Origin: an uncultured Eubacteriales bacterium
Lineage (GTDB): Bacteria > Bacillota > Clostridia > Lachnospirales > Lachnospiraceae
DNA length: 6,039 bases
Direction of reading: 5' to 3'
Assembly: GCA_900557175.1 (NCBI GenBank)
Contig: USSL01000119.1
Location: forward strand, 1-6,039
Shown here piece after piece: positions 1 to 4,967 of the stretch. The first letter of the stretch is position 1, and each line of letters begins with the position of its first letter. Under the pieces are notes generated by a model. It saw nothing but the letters and a program-made list of their open reading frames with translations, searched no databases and was not told the DNA's origin. The position numbers and the translations under genes are program-made.

Positions 1-58
1 GGGAGAAGCTTTTCAGCTCTGCAATCCGCACAAAGGTCGCAATGGTCCGAATCTCCAT
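1..58 (-). CDS. LysR-family transcriptional regulator, N-terminal fragment (runs off left edge)
   Basis: Only the first 19 codons are present, read leftward from an ATG at 58-56. The peptide MEIRTIATFVRIAELKSFS has the typical opening of LysR-type regulators: a short start, the first helix with the pattern FVRIAE, then the SFS that precedes the AAE/L of the winged helix-turn-helix. On the minus strand an AGGTGAT Shine-Dalgarno lies just upstream of the ATG, which supports the start. LysR proteins are cytoplasmic DNA-binding regulators, usually about 300 residues, that often control a divergent neighbour in response to a small-molecule ligand. Here the divergent neighbour is a sporulation operon, so a regulatory link is not assumed. 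The effector domain and target cannot be judged from this fragment. The family call is fairly secure despite its shortness; the identity beyond family is unknown. Confidence 0.72.
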   Translation of the reverse strand, partial: MEIRTIATFVRIAELKSFS

Positions 59-84
59 AAGATCACCTATCAAAATTTTTGAAC

Positions 85-113
85 GGTATATTGTGTTAAA
101 TAACTGCGGTAAA
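85..113 (-). promoter_or_regulatory. Possible sigma-A-type promoter for the LysR gene
   Basis: Read on the minus strand, TTTACC (113-108, 4 of 6 matches to TTGACA) is separated by exactly 17 bases from TATACC (90-85, 4 of 6 matches to TATAAT), about 27 bases before the LysR ATG. Both boxes are imperfect and the region is AT-rich, so this could be chance. It overlaps almost completely with the sigma-E-like candidate on the other strand. Confidence 0.28.
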
Positions 114-115
114 AT
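86..115 (+). promoter_or_regulatory. Candidate sigma-E-like promoter of the spoIIIA operon
   Basis: GTATATT at 86-92 matches the sigma-E -35 consensus KMATATT at 6 of 7 positions. After a 15-base spacer, GGTAAAAT at 108-115 matches the -10 consensus CATACAMT at about 5 of 8. spoIIIA operons are known to be transcribed in the mother cell by sigma-E, and this is the only well-spaced candidate in the 80-base gap. The predicted transcript would start near 121-123, giving a very short leader before the ribosome site at 125-129. The -35 box is convincing and the -10 is weak; no good sigma-A promoter reads in this direction. Confidence 0.45.
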
Positions 116-138
116 CGGAAATATAGAGGCTGTTTATA

Positions 139-681
139 ATGAGTTTGGAACAAATTTATTTTTTCATTAAGCTTTTAGCATCGCTTCTTGTGATAGGAAG
201 TATGGCAGGCTTTGGTTTTTATGAGAGTATGCGCCTGACGCAGCGTCTGAGATTGCTGAAGGAGCTTTACCATATGGTGATGCTTCTTGGCAGTGAAATC
301 AAGTATACGGCGCTTCCGGTGCCGGAGGCTGTCAGCCGTATCGGGGGACGCACGGAAGGGGCTGTGAAAACATTTTTAGACGGTGTTGCCGCCCAGCTTT
401 ATTTACAGAGCGGCGATTCTCTGGCAAAAGTATGGCGTACTCAGGCGCAGATCTGTTTTGAGGACAGCCCGTTAAAGGCGGAGGATATGCGTCTTATTAA
501 AGAAATCGGGGATAATTTAGGGTATGGTGACCGGCAGACACAGGTGGGTGCTGTCGGGCTTTGCATGGAAAATTTCCGCATGTCTATTCAACGGCTGGAA
601 AAAAATGTACCGGCAAAGAAAAGACTTTATCAGTGCCTTGGTTTGTTTTCAGGGTTTTTATCGGTAATATTGCTTGTGTAA
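139..681 (+). CDS. spoIIIAB: Stage III sporulation protein AB (SpoIIIAB)
   Basis: This 180-residue protein has the SpoIIIAB layout and size (the B. subtilis protein is about 171). There is a hydrophobic N-terminal segment at roughly residues 10-28, a long helical middle with the family-like stretch RLLKELYHMVMLLGSEIKY, and a C-terminal hydrophobic segment at about 166-180. SpoIIIAB resembles the GspF-type inner-membrane platform protein of type II secretion and type IV pilus systems. In the mother-cell membrane it is thought to work with the ATPase SpoIIIAA in the channel that joins mother cell and forespore. The ATG at 139 is preceded by AGAGG (125-129) at 9 bases. It is the first gene of the rightward operon here: the expected upstream spoIIIAA is replaced by a divergent LysR gene. 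The spoIIIAC start lies 28 bases downstream. Family assignment is firm, helped by the order of the following genes. Confidence 0.93.
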   Translation: MSLEQIYFFIKLLASLLVIGSMAGFGFYESMRLTQRLRLLKELYHMVMLLGSEIKYTALPVPEAVSRIGGRTEGAVKTFLDGVAAQLYLQSGDSLAKVWRTQAQICFEDSPLKAEDMRLIKEIGDNLGYGDRQTQVGAVGLCMENFRMSIQRLEKNVPAKKRLYQCLGLFSGFLSVILLV

Positions 682-693
682 ATAAGCATTGGC

Positions 694-702
694 AGGGGAG
701 GG
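694..702 (+). promoter_or_regulatory. Ribosome binding site that fixes the spoIIIAC start
   Basis: AGGGGAGGG is a very strong Shine-Dalgarno; its GGAGG core ends 8 bases before the CTG at 710. The alternative in-frame TTG at 689 lies upstream of this site and has no ribosome site of its own, and the TTG at 722 is too far away. The site therefore argues for CTG as the start codon. Confidence 0.65.
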
Positions 703-709
703 ATTTTCG

Positions 710-904
710 CTGACAGTCAGTTTGATTTTTAAAATTGCTGCCGTAGGCATATTGGTCTCGGTGCTTTGCCAGGTACTTAAACATTCGGGGAGGGACGAGC
801 ATGCTTTTTTAATCAGTCTTGCAGGGCTCGTGCTTGTACTCCTGTGGATTGTTCCGTATATTTATGAGCTGTTTGAAACAATAAGACGGCTTTTTGCCCT
901 TTAG
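710..904 (+). CDS. spoIIIAC: Stage III sporulation protein AC (SpoIIIAC), probable CTG start
   Basis: This small membrane protein is 64 residues from the CTG at 710 (family about 65-68). It has two hydrophobic segments, at about residues 4-21 and 32-51, joined by a short polar loop with HSGRDEHA. It matches the SpoIIIAC pattern, with SLIFKIAAVGILV near the N-terminus like the IIFQIAGVGIVV of B. subtilis. SpoIIIAC is an integral mother-cell membrane component of the SpoIIIA-SpoIIQ channel with no known enzymatic activity. An in-frame TTG at 689 would add seven residues but would place the Shine-Dalgarno inside the gene. The CTG start gives both good spacing and the family N-terminal length. 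CTG starts are rare, and gene finders that ignore them would choose TTG 689 or TTG 722. spoIIIAD follows after 15 bases. Confidence 0.9.
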   Translation: MTVSLIFKIAAVGILVSVLCQVLKHSGRDEHAFLISLAGLVLVLLWIVPYIYELFETIRRLFAL

Positions 905-919
905 AAAGGCGGCGGTGAT

Positions 920-1306
920 ATGGAAATGGTGAAAGTGGCGGCAATGGGTATTGGAGCGGTGCTTCTTGCCCTGCAGTTTAAGCAGGTGCGCGCGGAATAC
1001 GGCATTTATATCGGACTTGCGGCAGGTTTTATTATTTTCGGTTTTGCGCTGACGAAAGTGGCCGTTGTCGTCCAGGGGATTGAAAAGGCAGCGGCTTTAA
1101 TGAGCGTGGATTCAAAATATATACGTCTTTTAATTAAGGCGGCCGGCATTGCCTATATATGTGAATTTTCATCAAGCCTTTGCAGGGACAGCGGCTGCAG
1201 CTCGGTTGCATCACAAATTGAAATGGCGGGCAGACTGACGATACTTGTGCTTAGTATGCCTGTTATTACGGCGCTGTTAGATACAATTAACAGCTTTTTA
1301 AAATGA
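920..1306 (+). CDS. spoIIIAD: Stage III sporulation protein AD (SpoIIIAD)
   Basis: This 128-residue, very hydrophobic protein is close to the usual length (about 133 in B. subtilis). Three to four membrane segments can be seen: about residues 5-20, 28-50, 68-85 and 104-125. The stretch GIAYICEFSSSLCRDSGCSSVASQ, split by the polar SSLCRDSG, followed by EMAGRLTILVLSMPV, is the characteristic SpoIIIAD block (GIAYIAEF...KDAG...ELAGK in B. subtilis). It is a membrane component of the SpoIIIA channel and works with AC and AE. AAGGCGG at 906-912 lies 7 bases before the ATG at 920; a second in-frame ATG at 926 is possible but less well placed. The stop overlaps the spoIIIAE start by four bases (ATGA, 1303-1306). 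The C-terminus is a few residues shorter than the Bacillus protein, with no sign of damage. Confidence 0.94.
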   Translation: MEMVKVAAMGIGAVLLALQFKQVRAEYGIYIGLAAGFIIFGFALTKVAVVVQGIEKAAALMSVDSKYIRLLIKAAGIAYICEFSSSLCRDSGCSSVASQIEMAGRLTILVLSMPVITALLDTINSFLK

Positions 1307-2496
1307 AGCATTTTTGCGCTGCGGTGATGGCGCTTTTTGTAATTTTTATATTTCCGGCGGCGGAGGGCCGGGCATTTGCCGCAAGTGAGCATGAAGCCGT
1401 GGCCGGATTGCCGGAAGCTGCGGCCGGTGAGCATGAAGATATGGCCGGAATGCCGGAAGATAACGGCGATTATGAGGCGATTGAAGCGGCACTTTCTGAA
1501 ATGACAACGAGCGGTGATATAAGTTTTACGGAAATTAAAGACAAGCTTCTTGCCGGAGATTTCGGCGGTTCTTTAAAGACAGCGGCAGCTTACGCGGCGG
1601 ATAAAATTTTTGGCGAACTCAGGCAAAATCGCAGAATTATGGGGCAGATGATCGGTATTTCTATTTTAGGCGCTATATTTACAAATTTTTCAGTGGCCTT
1701 TGCCGGACGGTATGTGGCAGAGAGCGGTTTTTATCTGACCTATATGGTTGTTTTTTCGCTGCTGATGACATCTTTTCTGACGGCTTCTTCGATTGCCGGT
1801 GAAGTTGTGTCAAATCTTATCAATTTGATGAAAGCGATTATTCCGGCCTTTTGTATGGCACTGACTTTTTCGTCGGGGCTAACGACAAGCGGTGCATTTT
1901 ATGAAGTGATGATGATCGGTGTTGTGGCGGCAGACTGGGTTCTGACCGGATTTATTATGAATTTTATTCGGGTGTATGTTGTACTTGCCATCGTCAACAG
2001 CATGACGAAAGAAGATTATTTGTCGAGAATGGCAGAACTTTTGCACCTTTCCTGCGGATGGGTGATGAAAACAATTCTTGCAGTGACACTTGGCATTAAT
2101 ATGATTCAGAGTATGGTGCTTCCGGCTTTTGATTCTGTAAAAAACGGCGTGCTTGCAAAAGCAGCCGGGGCAATTCCGGGACTGGGCAACACATTTGGTA
2201 TGGCGGCAAAGGCGGCGGTTGGTTCGGGTGTTCTTTTGAAGAATGCAGTCGGCGGCGCCGGGGTTATTGTCATTATTATTGTCTGCGCTGTGCCTCTTAT
2301 AAAGCTTTTGGTTATCGCTTTGATGTATAAGCTTGTGGAGGCGGTCATACAACCGGTTTCTGATGCGCGGCTGACAGAATGTGTCCACGCTGCCGGAGAG
2401 GGGATTTTTTTGCTGCTTAAAACAGCGGGAACGGTGATTTTGCTTTTTGTTCTATCACTGGCAATGATGACGTCGGCATCAAATTTAGGCGTGTGA
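1303..2496 (+). CDS. spoIIIAE: Stage III sporulation protein AE (SpoIIIAE)
   Basis: At 397 residues this matches the family (399 in B. subtilis). It starts with a signal peptide: MKH, a hydrophobic core to about residue 20, then GRAFA as a likely cleavage site near residue 26. An acidic exported segment follows (about 27-95), which contains a 14-residue imperfect repeat (around 28-52). Next come multiple membrane spans from about residue 108 to the C-terminus, including the conserved-looking core around IPAFCMALTFSSGLTTSG and the glycine-rich stretch with GLGNTFGMAAKAAVGSG. SpoIIIAE is the largest membrane subunit of the mother-cell channel complex. No Shine-Dalgarno is visible before the ATG, which lies within the ATGA overlap with spoIIIAD, so translation is probably coupled to AD. 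The N-terminal repeat is unusual; otherwise the gene is intact. The stop is 17 bases before the preferred spoIIIAF start. Confidence 0.95.
   Translation: MKHFCAAVMALFVIFIFPAAEGRAFAASEHEAVAGLPEAAAGEHEDMAGMPEDNGDYEAIEAALSEMTTSGDISFTEIKDKLLAGDFGGSLKTAAAYAADKIFGELRQNRRIMGQMIGISILGAIFTNFSVAFAGRYVAESGFYLTYMVVFSLLMTSFLTASSIAGEVVSNLINLMKAIIPAFCMALTFSSGLTTSGAFYEVMMIGVVAADWVLTGFIMNFIRVYVVLAIVNSMTKEDYLSRMAELLHLSCGWVMKTILAVTLGINMIQSMVLPAFDSVKNGVLAKAAGAIPGLGNTFGMAAKAAVGSGVLLKNAVGGAGVIVIIIVCAVPLIKLLVIALMYKLVEAVIQPVSDARLTECVHAAGEGIFLLLKTAGTVILLFVLSLAMMTSASNLGV
1385..1459 (+). repeat. Imperfect tandem repeat in spoIIIAE, 42-base period
   Basis: The 33 bases at 1385-1417 recur at 1427-1459 with 29 of 33 identical. 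The period of 42 bases preserves the frame. The products are EHEAVAGLPE and EHEDMAGMPE, just after the signal peptide of SpoIIIAE. Three of the four differences lie in a single block, so the repeat looks fairly recent or is kept under selection. Confidence 0.9.
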
Positions 2497-2503
2497 TATG
2501 TAT

Positions 2504-2508
2504 GGAGG
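2504..2508 (+). promoter_or_regulatory. Ribosome binding site that fixes the spoIIIAF start
   Basis: GGAGG ends 5 bases before the ATG at 2514. The longer alternative, GTG at 2493, overlaps the spoIIIAE stop but has no ribosome site. Starting at ATG 2514 gives MEAFYEWLRNIV, which lines up with the MSFLTEWLTTIV opening of the B. subtilis protein. Confidence 0.75.
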
Positions 2509-2513
2509 CTTTT

Positions 2514-3113
2514 ATGGAGGCATTTTATGAGTGGCTTAGAAATATTGTCATTTGTCTTTTTTTGATTTCTCTCATTTATCAGTTATTTCCGGATTCAGAT
2601 TATAAAAAGTATATGCGCGTTGCCGCGGGACTTATACTGATTGTTGTTGTTATGACGCCGGTTTTGAAAATATTTGGTGCAGACATCAAGCTTTCGTATT
2701 TTTTAAATTTGGAAACGTTAAAGACGGAGATTGAGACGCTCGCCTATCCCGAAGAAATGTATGCGGCCGAGCAGGGACGCCTTCAATATGTGACAGAAAA
2801 TTACAAAAAACAGCTCGAAAACGAGGTGACGGCGCTTTTTTTGAATGGTCCGATTGTACTTAAAAATGTGTCTGTTGAGATTGATGGGGATGTGGACAGT
2901 AAAAATTTTGGGAAGGTACTTTCTGTGTCAGCGACAGCGTTTGTCAATGATGAAAAAAGAGACTCCGGTACGGTTGCGCCTGTTGTTATAGGCGCGGCGG
3001 AGGGCGGAAGTTTTGTGCCGGCTGAGTATGTCGGTGATATTGCTGATATGCAGGAAAAAATTGCTGATTATTTGTGTACAGATGTTTCGGCAGTTACAAT
3101 AAGCATGGATTAG
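2514..3113 (+). CDS. spoIIIAF: Stage III sporulation protein AF (SpoIIIAF)
   Basis: The protein has 199 residues from ATG 2514 (family about 200). Two membrane segments lie near the N-terminus, at about residues 8-25 and 36-55, with the family-typical EWLRNIV and LILIVVVMTPVLKIF. A soluble domain of about 140 residues follows. In B. subtilis this domain adopts a ring-building-type fold related to those in SpoIIIAG and SpoIIIAH; here that is inferred from family membership. The protein sits in the mother-cell membrane, with the soluble part probably facing the space between the two membranes. A GTG at 2493 would add seven residues (MICMEAF) and overlap the spoIIIAE stop, but the Shine-Dalgarno at 2504-2508 and the alignment of the N-terminus favour 2514. 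The stop is 17 bases before the preferred spoIIIAG start. Nothing in it looks truncated. Confidence 0.92.
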   Translation: MEAFYEWLRNIVICLFLISLIYQLFPDSDYKKYMRVAAGLILIVVVMTPVLKIFGADIKLSYFLNLETLKTEIETLAYPEEMYAAEQGRLQYVTENYKKQLENEVTALFLNGPIVLKNVSVEIDGDVDSKNFGKVLSVSATAFVNDEKRDSGTVAPVVIGAAEGGSFVPAEYVGDIADMQEKIADYLCTDVSAVTISMD

Positions 3114-3117
3114 CGTT

Positions 3118-3126
3118 GGGAGGTGA
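3118..3126 (+). promoter_or_regulatory. Ribosome binding site that fixes the spoIIIAG TTG start
   Basis: GGGAGGTGA has its GGAGG core 7 bases before the TTG at 3131. The longer ORF from ATG 3074 would start inside spoIIIAF and bury this site. The match to the 16S tail is close to perfect. Confidence 0.8.
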
Positions 3127-3130
3127 AGGC

Positions 3131-3706
3131 TTGAAATCAAAAATTGAGCTGACAAAAAAGCAGAAGTTTTTGGCAGCCGCCGGTACAGGGCTTTTAATTC
3201 TTGTGATTTTATGGCCGGCATCAGAAAAAACGCCGGCGGGGATGTCAGAAGATAAATCCGGCGCCGCCAAAGAAAGTACCGGACAGATGGCGGGGGAGGG
3301 TGAAAGTCTTGAAGCTTATATTGACAGACAGGAGGAGCGGCTGGCGGCGGTTTTGTCGGAAATTGACGGCGTCGGTGCGGTTTATGTGATGATTACGGCG
3401 AGCGCTTCAAGAGAGCTTGTTGTGGAAAAAGATGTGACGGAGGAGGCAGATGTTACAGAGGAGGAAGATACAAACGGCGGCCGCCGGTCGGTTAAAAATA
3501 ATACGCGCAGTGAAGTATCGGTGACAGATTATACATCGGGCACAGCCATGCCTTATGTTGTTAAGTCGCTGGAGCCGGAGATTGAGGGGATTGCCGTTGC
3601 AGCCAAAGGCGCCGGCACAGTGGAGGTCGAGACGGAAATTATCCATACAGTCCAGGCGCTTTTTGATGTGCCGGTGCATAAAATAAAGGTCGTAAAAATG
3701 AAATAG
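3131..3706 (+). CDS. spoIIIAG: Stage III sporulation protein AG (SpoIIIAG), TTG start
   Basis: The protein has 191 residues from TTG 3131. A positively charged N-terminus (KSKIELTKKQK) is followed by one membrane span at about 12-29, a flexible polar stretch to about 58, then the SpoIIIAG ring domain. Recognisable parts are the helix LEAYIDRQEERLAAVLSEI, the strand GVGAVYVMITA, and the C-terminal block with VVKSLEPEIEGIAVAAKGAG and VQALFDVPVHKIKVV. SpoIIIAG is related to the FliF/YscJ ring proteins and in B. subtilis forms a large ring in the intermembrane space. Residues 101-113 are an acidic duplicated insertion (DVTEEA then DVTEEE) in the loop before the second part of the domain. The ORF can be read upstream to ATG 3074, but that would overlap spoIIIAF by 40 bases and ignore the strong ribosome site. 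A 71-base gap follows before spoIIIAH, larger than any other gap in the operon. Confidence 0.93.
   Translation: MKSKIELTKKQKFLAAAGTGLLILVILWPASEKTPAGMSEDKSGAAKESTGQMAGEGESLEAYIDRQEERLAAVLSEIDGVGAVYVMITASASRELVVEKDVTEEADVTEEEDTNGGRRSVKNNTRSEVSVTDYTSGTAMPYVVKSLEPEIEGIAVAAKGAGTVEVETEIIHTVQALFDVPVHKIKVVKMK
3431..3466 (+). repeat. 18-base tandem duplication in spoIIIAG
   Basis: Positions 3431-3448 and 3449-3466 are adjacent copies with 15 of 18 bases identical, encoding DVTEEA and DVTEEE. All three differences are at third codon positions or change A to E. The repeat adds an acidic stretch to a loop of the ring domain. Confidence 0.85.
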
Positions 3707-3710
3707 CAAG

Positions 3711-3739
3711 GCATAGCTTTCCGGCGCGGCACATAGTAT
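3711..3739 (+). promoter_or_regulatory. Possible internal sigma-E-like promoter upstream of spoIIIAH
   Basis: GCATAGC at 3711-3717 (5 of 7 matches to KMATATT) is followed after 14 bases by CATAGTAT at 3732-3739 (6 of 8 matches to CATACAMT). The site lies in the only sizeable gap of the operon and would start a transcript near 3746, about 30 bases before the spoIIIAH TTG. The B. subtilis operon is known to carry an internal sigma-E promoter serving its distal genes, which makes a counterpart plausible. Neither box is perfect and chance is a real alternative. Confidence 0.35.
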
Positions 3740-3763
3740 GAAGTAGTAAAATGAATTTGAATC

Positions 3764-3770
3764 AGGAGGG
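3764..3770 (+). promoter_or_regulatory. Ribosome binding site that fixes the spoIIIAH TTG start
   Basis: AGGAGGG has its GGAGG core 8 bases before the TTG at 3778. The upstream in-frame ATG at 3751 has no ribosome site, and starting there would place this one inside the gene. Confidence 0.8.
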
Positions 3771-3777
3771 AAGCGAT

Positions 3778-4458
3778 TTGAAAAGAATCATTAAGAAAAA
3801 CCAAGTGATTATTACGTCGCTGGTTATAATGATTGTTGTTGCGGGCTATTTGAATTTTACGGCGGATGAATCGGTGACGTCGCCGGAAAACCAGACGGCG
3901 CAGGCTGAGAATGGTGAGGATATGCTTGTTGATGTCGATGTGGCGCCGGAGGAGGATATGGCTATCGTTGATGCGGCGGCAGAAGGCGGGGACGGCACAG
4001 AAAGTGCAGAAAACGCGGATAGTGCAGGGGCTGAGAATGGTGAGACGGAAAATATTGATGACGTCGGAAGTATCGGCGAGGCTGTCCTTACAAGCTCTCA
4101 GGCGGCAAAAGGATTTTCTGCGGCGGCAAAGCTCAACAGGGAGCAGGTGCGCTCACAAAATAAGGAAATGCTTATGGAGATTATTAATGACAGCGCCGGT
4201 GATGCGGCTGTGAAGGCAGAGGCGGCCGACAGCTTAAAAGCGCTTGCCGAGACTGCTGAGAAGGAACAGGCGGCGGAGACACTTCTTGAGGCGAAGGGAT
4301 TTAAAAATTCTGTTGTCTCAATTACAGAGGATGGTGTGGATGTTGTTATTTGTCTTGAATCACTGGACGATACACAGCGGACGCAGATTGAAGATATTGT
4401 CAAACGGAAGGCCGGTGTCGGGGCTGAGAGCATTGTAATTACAACTTTAAATGAATAA
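3778..4458 (+). CDS. spoIIIAH: Stage III sporulation protein AH (SpoIIIAH), TTG start
   Basis: The protein has 226 residues from TTG 3778. The N-terminus MKRIIKKNQVIITSLVIM and the rest of the membrane span to about residue 27 (ending AGYLNF) are typical of clostridial SpoIIIAH. Residues 30-101 form a highly acidic linker with 23 Asp/Glu and no Lys or Arg. A helical stretch (about 119-172) and the compact ring-building domain follow, ending SIVITTLNE. SpoIIIAH is a bitopic mother-cell membrane protein whose exported YscJ/FliF-like domain binds the forespore protein SpoIIQ across the intermembrane space, holding the channel together and aiding engulfment. No spoIIQ is in the window. Starting at ATG 3751 would add MNLNQEGSD before the charged N-terminus, which the Shine-Dalgarno at 3764-3770 contradicts. 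It is the last spoIIIA gene; no strong terminator follows. Confidence 0.94.
   Translation: MKRIIKKNQVIITSLVIMIVVAGYLNFTADESVTSPENQTAQAENGEDMLVDVDVAPEEDMAIVDAAAEGGDGTESAENADSAGAENGETENIDDVGSIGEAVLTSSQAAKGFSAAAKLNREQVRSQNKEMLMEIINDSAGDAAVKAEAADSLKALAETAEKEQAAETLLEAKGFKNSVVSITEDGVDVVICLESLDDTQRTQIEDIVKRKAGVGAESIVITTLNE
3903..4044 (+). repeat. Pair of 16-base direct repeats in the spoIIIAH linker
   Basis: The same 16 bases, GGCTGAGAATGGTGAG, occur at 3903-3918 and 4029-4044, exactly 126 bases (42 codons) apart, both encoding AENGE. They lie in the acidic linker and suggest that it grew by in-frame duplication followed by divergence. The sequence between them shows only loose similarity. Confidence 0.7.
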
Positions 4459-4482
4459 TCTCTATTATTTTGGAATAATTTC

Positions 4483-4511
4483 TTTTCAAAAGGACATAGA
4501 TTTGATATAAT
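4483..4511 (+). promoter_or_regulatory. Sigma-A promoter with extended -10 for the asp23-family gene
   Basis: TTTTCA at 4483-4488 (4 of 6 matches) and a perfect TATAAT at 4506-4511 are separated by exactly 17 bases. A TG one base before the -10 (4503-4504) makes it an extended -10 element. Transcription would start near 4518, giving a leader of about 40 bases before the ATG at 4558. This is the strongest vegetative promoter in the window and separates the housekeeping genes from the sporulation operon. Confidence 0.8.
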
Positions 4512-4544
4512 AGTCATAATGATTGACAGTGTCAGAGAAAATAT

Positions 4545-4549
4545 GGAGG
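4545..4549 (+). promoter_or_regulatory. Ribosome binding site that fixes the asp23-family start
   Basis: GGAGG lies 8 bases before ATG 4558. The in-frame ATGs at 4519, 4543 and 4552 are excluded: the first coincides with the predicted transcription start, the second precedes this site and the third is only 2 bases from it. Confidence 0.8.
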
Positions 4550-4557
4550 TTATGTAT

Positions 4558-4947
4558 ATGGCAAAGGAACAGGAAAATACAGGCAGCTATGCGGCAGAAG
4601 GCGGACATACACTTGGCACAGTAAAGATTGCCGACGAAGTCGTTGCCATCATTGCCGGACTTGCAGCTACCGAGGTTAAGGGCGTTTCATCAATGGCAGG
4701 CAATATTACAAATGAGCTTGTCGGAAAGCTTGGCATGAAAAACCTTTCAAAAGGCGTGAGAGTGACAGTGACACCTGAAAATGTGCAGGTTGACCTGACA
4801 ATTAATATTGCTTACGGTTACAGTATTCCTGATGTTTCAAAGGCTGTTCAGGAAAAGGTAAAAAGTGCCATTGAGACGATGACCGGACTTGCAGTATCTG
4901 AGATAAATATTCGAATAGCAGATGTGGACCTTGACAATGATAAATAG
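4558..4947 (+). CDS. Asp23/Gls24 family envelope stress response protein
   Basis: At 129 residues this is a compact Asp23/Gls24 (DUF322) protein with no signal peptide. The family signature is clear: GTVKIADEVVAIIAGLAATEVKGVSSM at about 20-46 (broken by no gap), the basic GVRVTVTPENVQVDL strand pair, then YGYSIPDVSKAVQEKVKSAI and the C-terminal INIRIADVDL. Members are small cytoplasmic or membrane-associated proteins linked to envelope homeostasis; the B. subtilis relative at this locus is YqhY, tied there to acetyl-CoA carboxylase. Here accB and accC are not adjacent, so that link cannot be read from context. The gene has its own extended -10 promoter and its own terminator at 4968-4999, so it is a likely monocistron in growing cells, with added read-through from spoIIIA during sporulation. 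The start is chosen at 4558 because of the GGAGG at 4545-4549. The precise role is unknown. Confidence 0.92.
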   Translation: MAKEQENTGSYAAEGGHTLGTVKIADEVVAIIAGLAATEVKGVSSMAGNITNELVGKLGMKNLSKGVRVTVTPENVQVDLTINIAYGYSIPDVSKAVQEKVKSAIETMTGLAVSEINIRIADVDLDNDK

Positions 4948-4967
4948 TAATTGCTTGTTGAATGAAT

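Noticed and set aside
1..138. Remnant of spoIIIAA in the plus-strand frames upstream of spoIIIAB.
   Set aside because: The only long plus-strand frame here reads through into spoIIIAB out of frame and resembles no ATPase C-terminus, while the minus strand gives a good LysR start with a ribosome site.
1879..2388. A 169-residue minus-strand open frame within spoIIIAE.
   Set aside because: It is antisense to a clearly coding gene, has no ribosome site, and its product is rich in His, Asn, Cys and Arg with no domain-like pattern. It is a shadow of the opposite frame.
4454..4485. Alternating AATAAT-CTCT-ATTATT-TTGG-AATAAT followed by TTTCTTTT after spoIIIAH, as a terminator or a pair of competing hairpins.
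   Set aside because: Each stem is six AT pairs only and overlaps the spoIIIAH stop; stability would be very low, and AT-rich inverted repeats are common just upstream of promoters.
4098..4517. A 139-residue minus-strand open frame antisense to spoIIIAH.
   Set aside because: Ser/Ala-rich low-complexity product that mirrors the codon pattern of spoIIIAH; no start signals.
4519..4557. Longer N-terminus for the asp23-family protein from ATG 4519.
   Set aside because: The ATG coincides with the predicted transcription start and has no ribosome site; GGAGG at 4545-4549 clearly serves ATG 4558.
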